From assembly GCA_015680685.1 (NCBI GenBank), contig MNCI01004678.1, positions 1,031,443-1,095,442 of the forward strand: a stretch of 64,000 bases of DNA, written 5' to 3'. The notes beneath the pieces were generated by a model, which worked only from the letters and a program-made list of their open reading frames with translations, ran no database searches and had not been told where the DNA came from. Each line of letters begins with the position of its first letter. Position 1 is the stretch's first letter. Made by a program: the position numbers and the translations under genes. Shown in pieces: positions 11,022-22,439 of the stretch. This DNA comes from Gnetum montanum (Eukaryota; Streptophyta; Gnetopsida; Gnetales; Gnetaceae).

Positions 11022-12765
11022 GCTTCATGAATTTGCTCTATGAATGAGCTTACATGGAAGAGAAACTTTGTAGAACCATTTTTGAGCTCCTCAAAAGCTG
11101 ATGTGGCAGAATTGCTTTGTAGAGCTATTTTTTGGTTCTATGAACCTGTAGCTACATGAATGCTAACATGGAAGAGCTTGACATGGTAGTTGGTGATGTT
11201 GTAGATGCTAATGTCGTAAATGAAGTGTGTTTGCTCTAGATGAAAATATGTGCTTCATCCAGATATTGACATAGCAAAGCTAACTCATAGAACAGAAATT
11301 TGATTCTATAAACTCCATCTATAGGTTGATGTAGAAGAACCATTTTTTGGCTCTATAAGCTTCCTCTACAAGTTGACATGGAAGAGCTATGACATAGCTC
11401 ATAGAGCTTCTTCATAAAATTGAATTTTGGTTCTACGAAGGTAAGCTATCTTGATAGCTTATGTGGTAGAACTTCTTTGTAGAGCCATTATTAAACTCTA
11501 CAAACATCTTCTATAAGCTTATGTGAAAGATGAAATCAACTAGAATGGCTATTTGTTATTTCATCTAGATGAAAAATCATCATTCTTCCTAAAGTCATGT
11601 TATAGCTAAAGGTTGAAGAGCTAATACGACAGATTGTTTTATGTGCTTGTTTGTAGAACTACCTTTTGATTCTACACAAAGCTTAACTTTAGGCCTTCTC
11701 CTTGATGTGATGATGTGGTACATAGAATCATCTTGTAAGGAAAATTCCTAGCTTTACTAAGCTTCCATTTTAGGGTGCTGATTTGGTAGAACCATTCCAC
11801 TATTTCTTGTAGAATTAAGTTTTGGTTCTACAAGCCCACCTCATGGCTTACGTGGTAGATGGAACATAAGTGTTTGATTTCTTTATTCATAGAGCTATGA
11901 CTTTTTAGTTCTATGAATCCAACTTCCATAAGAGCTAACATGGCAAGGTTGTTCTAAATCTTCTTTTCAAAACTAATTTTTTTATCTTTACGAATTGATT
12001 AACTATTCCAAATCTCATGTTGTAAAACTAATCAAATATTTTCTTTGTAGAGCCATCTACTCATTCTATGATCCATCTATAAATTCATAGAGCTTAATCT
12101 AGTAATAATTACTTCTCCTTGTTGACCAAAAAACCAAGTTTTTTACTCTACTAATTCATGTGGCAAAATCATTGTTTAAAACCAAGCTCTTTTTCTTCAA
12201 GGTGAGGGCTAACCTTATTGCTTAACTATTTGTTCTAATGCTTATTGCCATGAAACTAGTTCTTAAGTCTTGCAATTCCATTTTAAAAGTGCTTGCCTTA
12301 CTTTTAACTTAGGGAAATATGTATCCAAGCTTTAACTGGTTCATAGAATCTATTACGAATGTTTAATTGAATGAATCTACACAGTAACTTATTTAACTTG
12401 AAAGCCCTAAATTTTTTGATTTGTGAACAATAAATGAAAATCCTTAGAAAGGTAGGCTTAGGTGTAAGAATCTTATTCTACAAATGCACTTCATCTCAAG
12501 GCCCTTAATATAAATCATCTTAATTATTTCTCATTAGTTCAAATCCCTTATCATGAGATGTTATTCTATAAATGAAACCTATCCTTTGCTCCAAAAATGC
12601 TGCCATGAATTATGTGAGTTCAAAGCAATCTTCCATTAAACATTCCTTTAACCATTTATTCTTCCTTTTTTTTTTCAAAACTTGCTTTTCTTTGAAGGTG
12701 TCATAATGAAAATTAAACCTATAATTTTAATCCTAAACTATTCTATGCCTATGATCAATTGTTGC
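11022..12765. repeat. Repeat R1, internally repetitive, copy 1
   Basis: A 1.7-kb sequence built from recurring phrases, chiefly 'GTAGAGCCATTTTTTGGTTCTATGAAC' variants alternating with 'AGCT(G/A)A(T/C)(A/G)TGG(C/A)AGA', every 60-150 bases. It aligns with R2 (14964-16602 plus 26497-26618) over its whole length, by eye around 85%. It begins at the copia truncation point. It may be an LTR of the Tat-like remnant lying between the two copies, but no LTR ends, primer site or target duplication could be shown. Confidence 0.75.
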
Positions 12766-13529
12766 ATTAACAATTTTCCCTAAAGAACAAACCTTTTAAT
12801 GCAACATTTATGTAAATTCACAGAGAGCTAAATAGAAGTTGAAATATGTTTGCAAGGAAAATCCCTGTAGCTTAAGGCTAATAGTGATGAAAAAAAAACC
12901 CCAACCCTAATATCATGAAAACAAAATGTTAAAGGAAAGCTAGTGAAGAGGGTGACATTGTACAGTAATCATTACTTTCCTTAGAACTTTATGTTGAAAG
13001 ACTCCATCATAATCTAGTTCAATAGTAACTTGAGCCAGTACTATGGCTTGTGTTTCTTTGCCTCAATCTTAATCTTCCTTGGATTTAGTAGAACCAGTAT
13101 CTTCTTTTGGCTCCTCTTCTTCTTCTAGTTCATTTTCAAAACTTTCAAACCTTTCTTTAGTTTTATTCTTAGGTTGATTCACTAATATATCTTCATAATT
13201 GAAGACCTAATTTTGACTTTCTTTGGAATAGTTTTCTCTTAATAAGAGGTTAGAGCACTTTGGAAATTTGTTTCACCGAAGAACATATATTGATTTTCCA
13301 GTCATGAAAGATGAGAATTCATTTGTAAGCCATGACAAGAATGGGTTATTATGCCCTTTACACATGTTCTAGAAAACATTTGAATAAATATGTGATAAAG
13401 GGTTGAGCTCTCATGTTGACACTCTTTAGACTTGTGAACAATCTTATTCTCATGGTGGGCCTTAATTTGACAACCATGATATGCTTATGGATTTTATAGC
13501 TTAGCTTTAGCCTTGCTATATAGTTCAAA
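12766..13529 (-). other. Non-coding flank and acidic tail of the Tat-like remnant
   Basis: Between R1 and the integrase remnant. On the minus strand, 13180-13080 encodes an acidic stretch (FENELEEEEEPKED) that could be a poorly conserved C-terminal extension. The rest shows no frame longer than about 40 codons, and nothing else is recognisable. Confidence 0.4.
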
Positions 13530-14400
13530 TTTGTAACAAAAAACTATATACATATTTACAATCTTGTCAATCATTCTTGAGTAGTTTAGTGGTTTCTCGA
13601 AATAATGCTTCAGATGAAGGGCATTGAACAGATAGCTTAACACCTATCCATTTAGTGAAGCATGCTTAAACATATTTTTAGTCACTTATTTCTTAATCAA
13701 CAAAGGTCTAATCCATTTGCCTAAAAGTTTGTTAACTTTATCTTTCTTATTAACTTTCAATAACAAGACTAAGTCTCCTTTTCTAAATGACTTCTTTCTT
13801 GCTTAGTGATCAAACCATCCTTTTAAAAATGCTACATTATGTAGGAGCTTATCTTGGGTCTCATCAATGTTAGCTTTCCTCTTTAACAATAACAACATCA
13901 GAGCACTTTCCTTGTCCAATTGTGGGCTATAATTTTTAATAAATTTTGTTGTTGAGGACACAATTGTATTAGTTATATAAGTATTAAACCCATAAACTAA
14001 GATGAATGATGATGTCCCTATAGATTTCTTTATTCTAATACTATATGTCCATAAGGCTCCTTATTTCCCACATTGTTAACTATGGAATGCTTAATTTGTG
14101 AGATGAGCTTCTTATTTGTAGATTTGGCCAGACCTTTCCTTTACAAATAGAAGTTTGAAGATGAATAGAAAAAGATTAATTTTTCTAAGGTGAACCTTAC
14201 AAATCAACTAACTAAAAAGTTGTGTCATTATCAATTACTAACGATTCTAGCATCCCAAAGCGATTTACGATGCATTGTTCAAGAAACTTGATTACGTCAT
14301 AAGATGTTTCTCTTCTTAATCCTTTGGCTTCTAGCCACTTCGTGAAATAATTAGTTATTATCAAAATGAATTTATTTCTTTCTTTAGTTCTACTTCATTG
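13530..14400 (-). pseudogene. Tat/Ogre-like Ty3/gypsy integrase fragment
   Basis: Integrase core and C-terminal part of a different gypsy lineage from A-E. Minus-strand reading from 14400: NKFILIITNYFTKWLEAKGL, DVIKFLEQCIVNRFGM (the first-Asp region lies just upstream and is missing), VIDNDTTF (second Asp present), then the third-acid region as GLAKSTNKKL (Lys for the usual Glu). After that come a TYSIRIKKSIGTSSFILVYG segment and the C-terminal KKSFRKGDLVLLLKVNKK. At least four stops and frame changes are present. The spacing and the 'NKKL...ILVYG...GDLVL' order fit Tat/Ogre-type integrases. It is joined directly to a gag fragment at 14405-14620, so protease, RT and RNase H have been lost by internal deletion. 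Confidence 0.82.
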
Positions 14401-14404
14401 CTTG

Positions 14405-14620
14405 GACGAAACTAGTTTTGAAATAAGCTACAAACTCTCTGAAACTTAATGTTAAATTCTCTTAATGATTCCTTCTTTTTCTATTTCATTTAAACTAGGC
14501 CACTGTATAAAAAATGTTGCTTGATTTGATTACCAAATTTGGCTATAAATAATTTTTTTATATCATTCCAACTAGCAATACTATTGTTAGGCAAGTTTGA
14601 GTGCCAAATCTGGGCCATGT
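14405..14620 (-). pseudogene. Tat/Ogre-like gag domain fragment
   Basis: A 70-residue piece of a retrotransposon-gag domain: AQIWHSNLPNNSIASWND, IKKLFIAKFGN, then ESLREFNIKFQRVCSLF. This wording is typical of Tat/Ogre-type Gag (A..W...LP..SI.SW.DL...F...F). Its N-terminus is lost at the junction with R2 near 14621. Its C-terminus runs into integrase sequence within a few codons, which defines the internal deletion. There are two stops in about 70 codons. Confidence 0.78.
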
Positions 14621-16602
14621 CTTGAGGTTTTCTACAAACAAGCTCTATGAACCTCTTTTACAAGCTGATGTAGTTTGAAAATGATATGGCTTGTAGGGTT
14701 ATTTTTCTACTTCTATATAGAGCCTGATTTCTAGCTCTACAAACTAGTGGTATATTGCTCTTTTTAGATGCTAACATGGTGGATTTGAAAATGAGTTTGT
14801 TTATAGAGCCATTTTTTGGTTCTACAAACTTCAACTACTTGAATGTTGCCATAGCAGCGCATGTTGTAAGATTTTTCATAGGATGAAGTTTCACCTTTAT
14901 AACTTGATTCTATAGCTAATGTTATAGAAGCATTTCCACTCTTGCTCATAGAGCCATTGTAAAGATTTAAAATTTGCTCTATGAATGAGCTTACATGGAA
15001 GAGTGACTTTGTAGATCCATTTTTGAGCTCCTTGAAAGCTAACATGGCAAAATCACTTTGTAGAGTCATGTTTTGATTCTATGAACCTATAGCTAGACGA
15101 ATGTTGCTGTAGAAGAGCTTGACATGGCAATTGTTGACATTATAGATGCTGATTTCATAGATGAAGCATGTTTGCTCTAGATGAAAAAATGCACTTCATC
15201 TAGATACTGAGATGGCATATGCTGATATGGCAAAGCTCAATCATAGAATGGAAATTTAGTTCTATGAACTCAAGCAATTAGCTAATGTGGAAGAACCATT
15301 TCATAGAGTAATTTTTTAGTTCTGCAAGCTTCCTCTACAAGGTGACATGGAAGAGCTATGACATAGCTCGTAGAACTTCTTTATAGAACTAAATTTTGGT
15401 TCTATGAAGGCAATCTATCTTGAAAGCTTACATGGTAGAACTTCTTTGTAAAGCCACTATTATGCTCTATGAAACTCTTCTACAAGCTAACTTGGAAGAT
15501 GAAAAGAACAAGAATAGCTATTTGTTCTTTCATCTAGATGGAAAATCACCATTCTTTTTGAAGCAATGTAATAGTTTAAGGTTAAAGAGATGACATGCCA
15601 GATTGTTTTATGCACTTGTTTGTAGAGCTACATTTTAACTCTACATAAAGCTTAACTTTAGGTCATCTCCTCAATGTGATGATGTGGCACATTGAACCAT
15701 TTTGTAAGGCCAATTATTGACTCTATTGAGCTCCCTTTTTAGGATTCCACGCTTATAGAACCAAATTTTGGTTCTATAAGCCCACCACATGGCTTACATG
15801 ATAGAACAAAAATAAGCATTTGATTTATTTATTCATATAGCTATGACTTTTCAGTTATATGAACCCAACTTCCATAAGAGCTAACATGGCAAGGTTATTC
15901 TAAAGCTTCTTTTCAAAATTAATTTTTTAGCTTTATGAATTGATTGACTATGCCAAAGCTCACATGGTAGAACTGATCAAATATTTTTTTTGTAGAGTGA
16001 CCTACTCATTGTATGATTCATCTCTAAATTCGTAGAGATTAATCTAGTAATAATCACTTCTCCTTGTTTGCCAAAAAAAAAAAAATCAAGTTTCTTGCTC
16101 TACTAAATGATGTGGAAAAATCACTATTTAAAACCAAGCTCATTCTCTTCAAGGGGAAGAATTCTGTTGTTGCTTAACTAATTGTTCTAATGTTTGTAAC
16201 CATGAAACTAGTTCTTACATCCTACAATTCCATTATAAAAGTGCTCAACTTACTCATAGCTTAGGGAAATATGAATCGAAGCTTTAATTGATCCACAAGC
16301 TCTATTACTAATACCAAATTAATTGAATCTATGCAACACCTTACTTGACTTGAAAGCCCTAGCTTTTTCAATTTGTGAATAACAAACGAAAATCCTTAAA
16401 AAGGTAGGCTTAGCTCCAAGAATCTTTTTTTGCAAATGCATTGCATCTCAAGGCCCTTAATATAAAACCATCGTAACAATTTTTTGATAGTTTAAACCCC
16501 TTGTAATGAGATTTTATTCTATACTTGAAACCTATCCTTTACTCTTGAAATGTAACCAAGAATTACACGAGTTCAAAGTAGTCTTTTATTAAACATGTCT
16601 TT
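14621..16602. repeat. Repeat R2 (left part), split by element B
   Basis: Second copy of the R1-type repetitive sequence; homology to R1 starts at about 14964. The extra left part (14621-14963) is made of the same phrases (TAGAGCCATTTTTTGGTTCTA and relatives) but has no counterpart in R1, which is truncated there. Element B is inserted at 16602/16603, and R2 resumes after B at 26497-26618. The apparent frame at 14764-15069 on the minus strand is a by-product of the repeated phrase. Confidence 0.78.
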
Positions 16603-17437
16603 TGATGAGTCGCGATATTGAGACTATGATATCAGATCCGCGATATCGGAGCTCGCCAAGTGATATAGGAGACCCAATATCAGAACTTGTCTCATTGCTT
16701 ATAAATAAGAGACCAAGGCACTTGGTTTGACAATTAGTCTCTTAGTCCCTTACCTGAACTCTTGTAGTTTTTCCTTTCTAGAGTTAGAATTATTTTTGAG
16801 TGCCCGCAGTAGGAGTCATAAAGTGAACAAATCTTTATTCAAGCATTGTGTACCTAAGCACACCTTGTGTCCAGAAATAAAGATGAACTTTGTGATAAAC
16901 CTTGCAACATTCAGAGTAGCTTATTTATTGCATTTAATGTTATTTACAATTAGTTCATGCTTTCATTAGTTAATTGATGTTGTTTTTATAGAGTTATTAA
17001 TCTTCAACAAGTAAGCACACTTAGTACGACCACTTCGAGCATACGTGGAACACTTGGTAACCCAGTAACAACTAGCGTTTGGTAATCCCAATAGTGTTAC
17101 ACTAGTTTAGGATGTGTTTGGAAAGTGGGAACAGATGCTGGTGTTAGGACTAGCTAGAGCATAGTTAATTAGTTAAATTAAATTAGTTACTCACTTATTT
17201 CATTTCTCCACTTTAAGCACTAGGAACATAAAACATAAAAAACCATAAAAATCACATACCTCAGGTTTACTTAACCATACAATCGTGTTGTACAAGTAAG
17301 ATTAGGAAGATAACGATCACATAACCCATCCTTGTTCTATGAAGGCGCATAAGCACATAGTCCTTGAAGTTCGACCGGATCACGCATGAACACTCGTATT
17401 TGTATGGTTGGGCATAGGGGTACCTCGCCGCTCATCA
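16603..17437 (+). repeat. Element B 5' LTR (835 bp)
   Basis: TGATGAG...CTCATCA. U3 has four GATATC-like motifs (16614-16680), the TATA box TATAAATA is at 16700-16707, and the poly(A) hairpin has arms ATCTTTATT (16831-16839) and AATAAAGAT (16876-16884). U5 carries two copies of a TTGGTAA(C/T)CCCA(G/A)TA block. The 3' LTR has one extra GATATC unit and otherwise differs by roughly 8-10% by eye. Confidence 0.93.
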
Positions 17438-17438
17438 T

Positions 17439-17456
17439 TGACGTCATTGCTAGGGA
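17439..17456 (+). promoter_or_regulatory. Element B primer-binding site (tRNA-Asp type)
   Basis: TGACGTCATTGCTAGGGA, one base after the LTR. It matches the tRNA-Asp complement at 13 of 18 positions. The changed bases are mostly G-to-A or C-to-T, consistent with decay of methylated DNA. Confidence 0.82.
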
Positions 17457-17574
17457 CTTAGTTGTTTATGTGTTGATTAGAACTTAGGAAATCTTTCCAT
17501 CATTGGAATGAACCCTTAGGGTTAGTTATTTTACAATCATCAAAAGGAGAGTATTGCACATTGAATAATCAATC

Positions 17575-19700
17575 ATGTCTCCTTCTTCTTATGAGAGTGC
17601 TTCACGACCTAGGTTTGACACCATGAACAATCAGAGGTGGAGTGTATAGGATAATTCACCAGTACCCAAATAGTTTTACTTGATATACATTCATCTTGAT
17701 GAGTATATACCAGACTTTACCTTTATCCTTGACCAGGATGAACAACTATGTTGGCGGGATTTAGAAGGTAACATAGTGTTACACCCTGATTGCTCAATCC
17801 CAAGCATGCTTCTTCATGCCCTCACACAAATTGGTATGCAGCACTTACAATTGGAGTACATTGTGCATGAACAAGATTTGAGAGATTATTGACCCACGGA
17901 GGCACAACGTCAAAGGAACCTACAATAGGAGAGACATTACAAATCTATGAAGGGAAAGTGGTCTTAGGATGTCCTGTATGTCATAAGTGAAAACGAGGGT
18001 GGTGAACCTACCTTGGGAGGTTTTCCACATAATGATGTTCCTCTCATTGACTTTGGTCAAGGAGTTGTGTATTAGAATCTTCACTCAACTGTTCATAACC
18101 TAAGATCTGATACCAATGGACACAAAGGGCCTGAAAAAGGAACATGAACACATGACAATGACGGATATTCCAATCGTAACTATGACCAAGGCTGCAACCA
18201 CCAAAGAGAAAGTGACAAACACTGTCACGATGCCAGTCCTCCTTCCTCTTCAGCTTCATCATCTCCTTCCCCCTCTCCTTCAGGATCCGAATGCAATCGC
18301 AAAGGGAAAGACCCTGAGGACAATGGTAAGCGAACAGAGATCATAGACAAAATAGTTGAGAAAGGGGATGAGGGTATTCCAGAGAAACACATCACAAAAG
18401 AAGGAAGAGTAGGGAATAGCATAGGAATCATAGACATCATAGCAAATACAGTCACAACGAACCCCTACTTGCCACCTAAAGTATGTTAGATATAACAGAG
18501 GCCATTAGGATTCCAACAAGGCACCAAAAGAATAGTAGGATCAAAAGACTAAACATGAACAACATCCCATGATTTGAAGGGGGATACAATGCTAATCCTC
18601 AAAATCATCTACAAGCATTTCATGATGCATGTGCCTTGCAAAATATAGAAAACAAGTGGCAAAAACTAAAGTTGTTTCCACAGACACTAATCAAGGAAGC
18701 GGAAAGCTGGTACCAGTCCTTAGAACTAGAATCCATTCTTTGATGGAGTACTATGTTGGTGTTGTTCAACAATAAGTATCAAATGTACTCCCGAGTGTCC
18801 AACCTACGTAAGCAAATTCAAGGATGGAAACAAGGAAGACATAAACCCTTGGATGTTGCCATGGACCGATATTATGCATTATTACATCATTGCCCTGGCC
18901 ATGGTTACTTGCAAAATGTATGCCCAAGGAAGGTTATCTAAGCTCAAAGTCCATCAAATACAAAGATTATTGGAGCAAGTTATCAAAGAGGAAGGTGAGT
19001 TAAGAAAAAGAAAAAGTGCAAAGGAATACAACAAATATCCTTCCCTCTGAAAGAAGGAAGTTAGATTTTGTGAAGATGAAGAAGAGTCACCACTTGAAGA
19101 GATGTTGAATAGGAAGACTTTACCCATTCAAAAATTTGCATCACAAATATCAGCAAAGGTAGATCAGATGTGGAATTCCCTAGATGATAAATTTCAAACC
19201 ATTCTAAAAATAGTAGAGGAGTCTAGAGAGCAGGGTAGTGACCAAGAAAAAAGGAAAAAGAAAGAAGCTGAATATGCATGTAACAAGGGTAAGGGCAAAG
19301 CTGCCGTCATTGAGAAGGTTGTGGATTCAAACATAGATAATGATGGTGGGTGTGAGATATGCCAATATGACCATCCTAAAGAATTTTTCCCAATAGTCTC
19401 ACATCTGCAAGAGTCTAGGGTGTATGCACTAAACCCACGATTAAATAGACGGCAAACACCTCGAAGGTCACCTTATCCTCAGGGTAATCCAAGGCAGTTC
19501 CACCAACCCTTGACATATTATCCAAGTGAAACTCCACCACAACCAAATGAACAATATCAACAATGGCAACATCCACAATCATGGGGAATGCCATTACCAC
19601 ATCAATAATACCCTTATCGTCAACCTGACCCATACAGGTATTATGTTCAATAGCCGATCTCTCCACGTGACTCCACTAGTCATGTCGCTCCTTAGCCTCA
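17575..19700 (+). pseudogene. Element B: gag
   Basis: The ATG at 17575 opens MSPSSYESASRPRFD. The shared N-terminal block is intact at 17680-17892 (IHLDEYIPDFTFILDQDEQL, WRDLEGNIVLHPD, LEYIVHEQDLRDY). 18120-18480 is the Ser/Pro/charged hinge. The gag domain runs 18540-18900: EGGYNANPQNHLQAFHDACA, LQNIENKWQKLKLFPQT, SWYQSLELESI, LFNNKYQMYSRVSNL, with a frameshift after GPGHGY-like CPGHGY near 18905. A Lys-rich segment follows, then a knuckle CEICQYDHPKEFFP (19351-19392) in which the last Cys is Phe. The tail (19420-19608) is rich in Gln, Pro and Tyr. Stops at about 17648, 17674, 17891 and 18742 and two frameshifts inactivate it. Confidence 0.9.
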
Positions 19701-19989
19701 CTACTAGATCCATGAGTACAATAGAACCCCTTCTCCTAGGGGTGATGTTCCACAAATGAACTATCCTTCTCATCTGACTACACTTCTTTCACCCTTAGCT
19801 CCATTACCACTTGCTCCAACTATGTAGGATGAGCTTCCTACCTAGCTGCAGCAACATAATGCTACAAGGGCTATCAATCCTCAACCTGCTATTGGTTTAG
19901 ACAACTAATAAAAAAAAGACCTTTCTTTAGAACCAACAGGTCAACCAAGTCCTTACAGCCACAAGCAGCTAATTGTCTAAATTCCTCAC

Positions 19990-20560
19990 CATCATTGTTC
20001 GAACCTTTAGAGCTTCCTTCAAACCAAAGACTGTGCCCAACACATACTGTCATGCTAACCCACACCATTATTGATTGGATTAAAGCTAGCTATCTTCCTA
20101 GAAGATTCTATGGCTCTAGAATTCCTCTTATATATCTACAAATCACTAGGAATGAGCCTTGCAAAGCTCTTTTAGATTTAGGTTTTAGTGTTAACTTAAT
20201 ATCTCAAGAAATGTACAAAGCCTAGAACCTACCTCCACTAAAAAAGAGTAACATTCATTTAGAATTGGCTGACTAGTCCATCATTGTCCCATTAGGACTA
20301 GTGGAGGGCATTGTCACCATTTTTTGTGGGTGGTCGTATCTAGTTGATTTCCTAGTGATTCAAGTCAACAACTGTAAGGGGGACTTCTCAATCATAATGG
20401 GAAGAGCATGACTAAGCATGATTGATGCCCACCTAGAAATACACAATCTTTCCCTAGAAATATCAAAAGAAAATATGTTTGGAAAGATTGCATACAGTGA
20501 CATAGGGTGCAACTACATGTAGAAGTCCTAGTTTGTACAATGCTTAACACTACCTGCATG
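19990..20560 (+). pseudogene. Element B: aspartic protease
   Basis: The open stretch 19995-20225 ends with PLIYLQITRNEPCKALLD followed by LGFSVNLIS. The catalytic triplet is DLG (Asp codon at 20174), the form used by Athila-type elements instead of DTG/DSG. The second half follows after a stop (WSYLVDFLVIQV, IMGRA, then LEIHNLSLEISKEN). A stop replaces the codon after IMGRA. The linker to RT (20590-20990) keeps GTQWLI-like and TCAYIDSINILKQVHHQL-like segments shared with A and C. Confidence 0.82.
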
Positions 20561-21019
20561 TAACAAGTGTGCACAAGTAATAGATCTACAAAGATGCCTG
20601 TATGTAGCAACCAGAAGACAGGAAGGCACCCAGTGGTTGATAATTGACCAAGAGAGTAATTCAACTATATGCATGGAACCAACTGAGAGCTTGACTTGTG
20701 CCTACATCGATAGTATAAATATATTAAAGCAAGTCCATCGCCAACTTCCAAGTCCTGACATTGAAAATATCAATTGGGGGAAGTTGAAAATCCCTAATGA
20801 GTTTAAGTAAGAGCCCCTTGAATTAAAACCATTACCCATCAGTATGTAATATACATTTCTCAAGAATGAAAAATTGGTAATTATCAATGCTAAGCACACT
20901 CCTCAACAAAAAGAAAAAACTACTAAAAATGGTAAAAAAATGGTCGAAAGCCTTTGCTTAGCCATATCCTGAATTAATTGGAATAGATCCTAGGATATGT
21001 CAACATAGAATTTACACTA

Positions 21020-22300
21020 GCCCCTCCATGAAGCCTCGACGGCAACCACAAAGATGACTAAATCCAAAGCTTAAGCAAGTGGTTAAAGAAGAAATTGAAC
21101 AACTTCTAAAAGCTGGGTTTATCTACCCCATTGCTAATAGTGAATGGGTTAGCCCATTAGTCATTGTGCCTAAAAATGGAGGTAAATGGAGGGTGTGAAT
21201 AGACTTTAGGCTACTGAACATGCCAACATTTAAGGACCATTTTCCATTGTCATTCATTGACCAAGTCTTAGATACCATTGCAAAGCATTACTACTATAAT
21301 TTTCTGGATGGTTATAGTGGATATAATAAAATTTAAATAACATCAGAAGACCAAGCCAAGACTACATTCACAAGTCGTTGGGGGACATTTGCATATAAGC
21401 AAATGTCATTTGGCTTGTGCAATGCCCCAGCAACATTTCAACGTCTGGTTTGAAGTATATTTCAGCAACAAATAGGGAATGGTGTGGAGGTCTTTATGGA
21501 CGATTTCTCCACCTATGGAGTGGACTTTGAAAAAGCATTGGATCAATTAGAGCAAGTACTGAAATGATGTGTAGAAACCAACTTAAGGCTCAATTGGAAA
21601 AAAATCCATTTAATGGTCCAAAAAGGCATTGTGTTAAGGCAAAATATTTTACAAACAGGGATAGAGGTAGATCTCGAAAAGATTAAAGTCATCCAAGAAT
21701 CACTCATCAACCTAAAACTATAAAATATATCCAATCATTCCTTGGACATACTAGCTATTATAGATGCTTCATCGAGAACTTTTCAAAGATTGTAAAACCA
21801 TTGGTAGAATTAGCGAAGAAGGACGTACCCTTTGAATGGACCAGGGAATATGAGTTAGCTTTCCAAACCTTGAAACAGAAGCTCATAGAAACACCCATTC
21901 TACAAGCTTTTGACTGGTCCAGACCATTCCACATAATGACTCATGCATCCAACTTTACTTTAGGAGCTGTACCTACATAGTTAGATGACCAGAAATGACC
22001 CTATTACATTCACTATGCAGGTCAAAGTATTGCTGGTGTACAACTCAATTACACCACAACAAAAAAAGAATTAATGGATGTGGTGTTTGCACTAGAAAAA
22101 TTTAGGCACTATGTATTGGACTATAAAATATTCATACACATGGATCATAGTGCAATTCAGTTCCTAATGAATAAACCAGTGGTGATCCCTTGCATCATAT
22201 GATGGCTCGTGATCTTACAAGAGTTCAATCTTATGATGATTGATCGTAAAGGCACCTAGAATGTTGTCGTTGATCATTTATCTCAATTATGATGGGACAA
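21020..22300 (+). pseudogene. Element B: reverse transcriptase and RNase H
   Basis: RT starts with MKPRRQPQ (21027) and has KQVVKEEIEQLLKAGFIYPI, WVSPLVIVPKNGGKWRV, DFRLLNMPTFKDHFPLSFID, FLDGYSGYNKI and FGLCNAPATFQRLV. Its FMDD active site is intact at 21493-21504. A frameshift near 21720 follows the LEKIKVIQ segment. The tether reads SFLGHTSYYRCFIENFSK, then RNase H: DVPFEWTREYELAFQTLKQK, FHIMTHASNFTLGAV (first Asp replaced by His), LNYTTTKKELMDVVFALEKF and HMDHSAIQFLMNKP. More than ten stops occur, many at former Gln or Trp codons. Compared with A, the polymerase residues survive better but the frame does not. Confidence 0.92.
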
Positions 22301-22439
22301 CAAAGAGGATGAATATCCAATTTCTGACCGCTTCCCTAATGAACTCCTCTTTGTAGGTGTAATAAATAATCAATTAGCCATAGATACAAATTGGTATAGT
22401 AGCATTCTTACCTATCTTCTCACACAAGAAACACCACAA

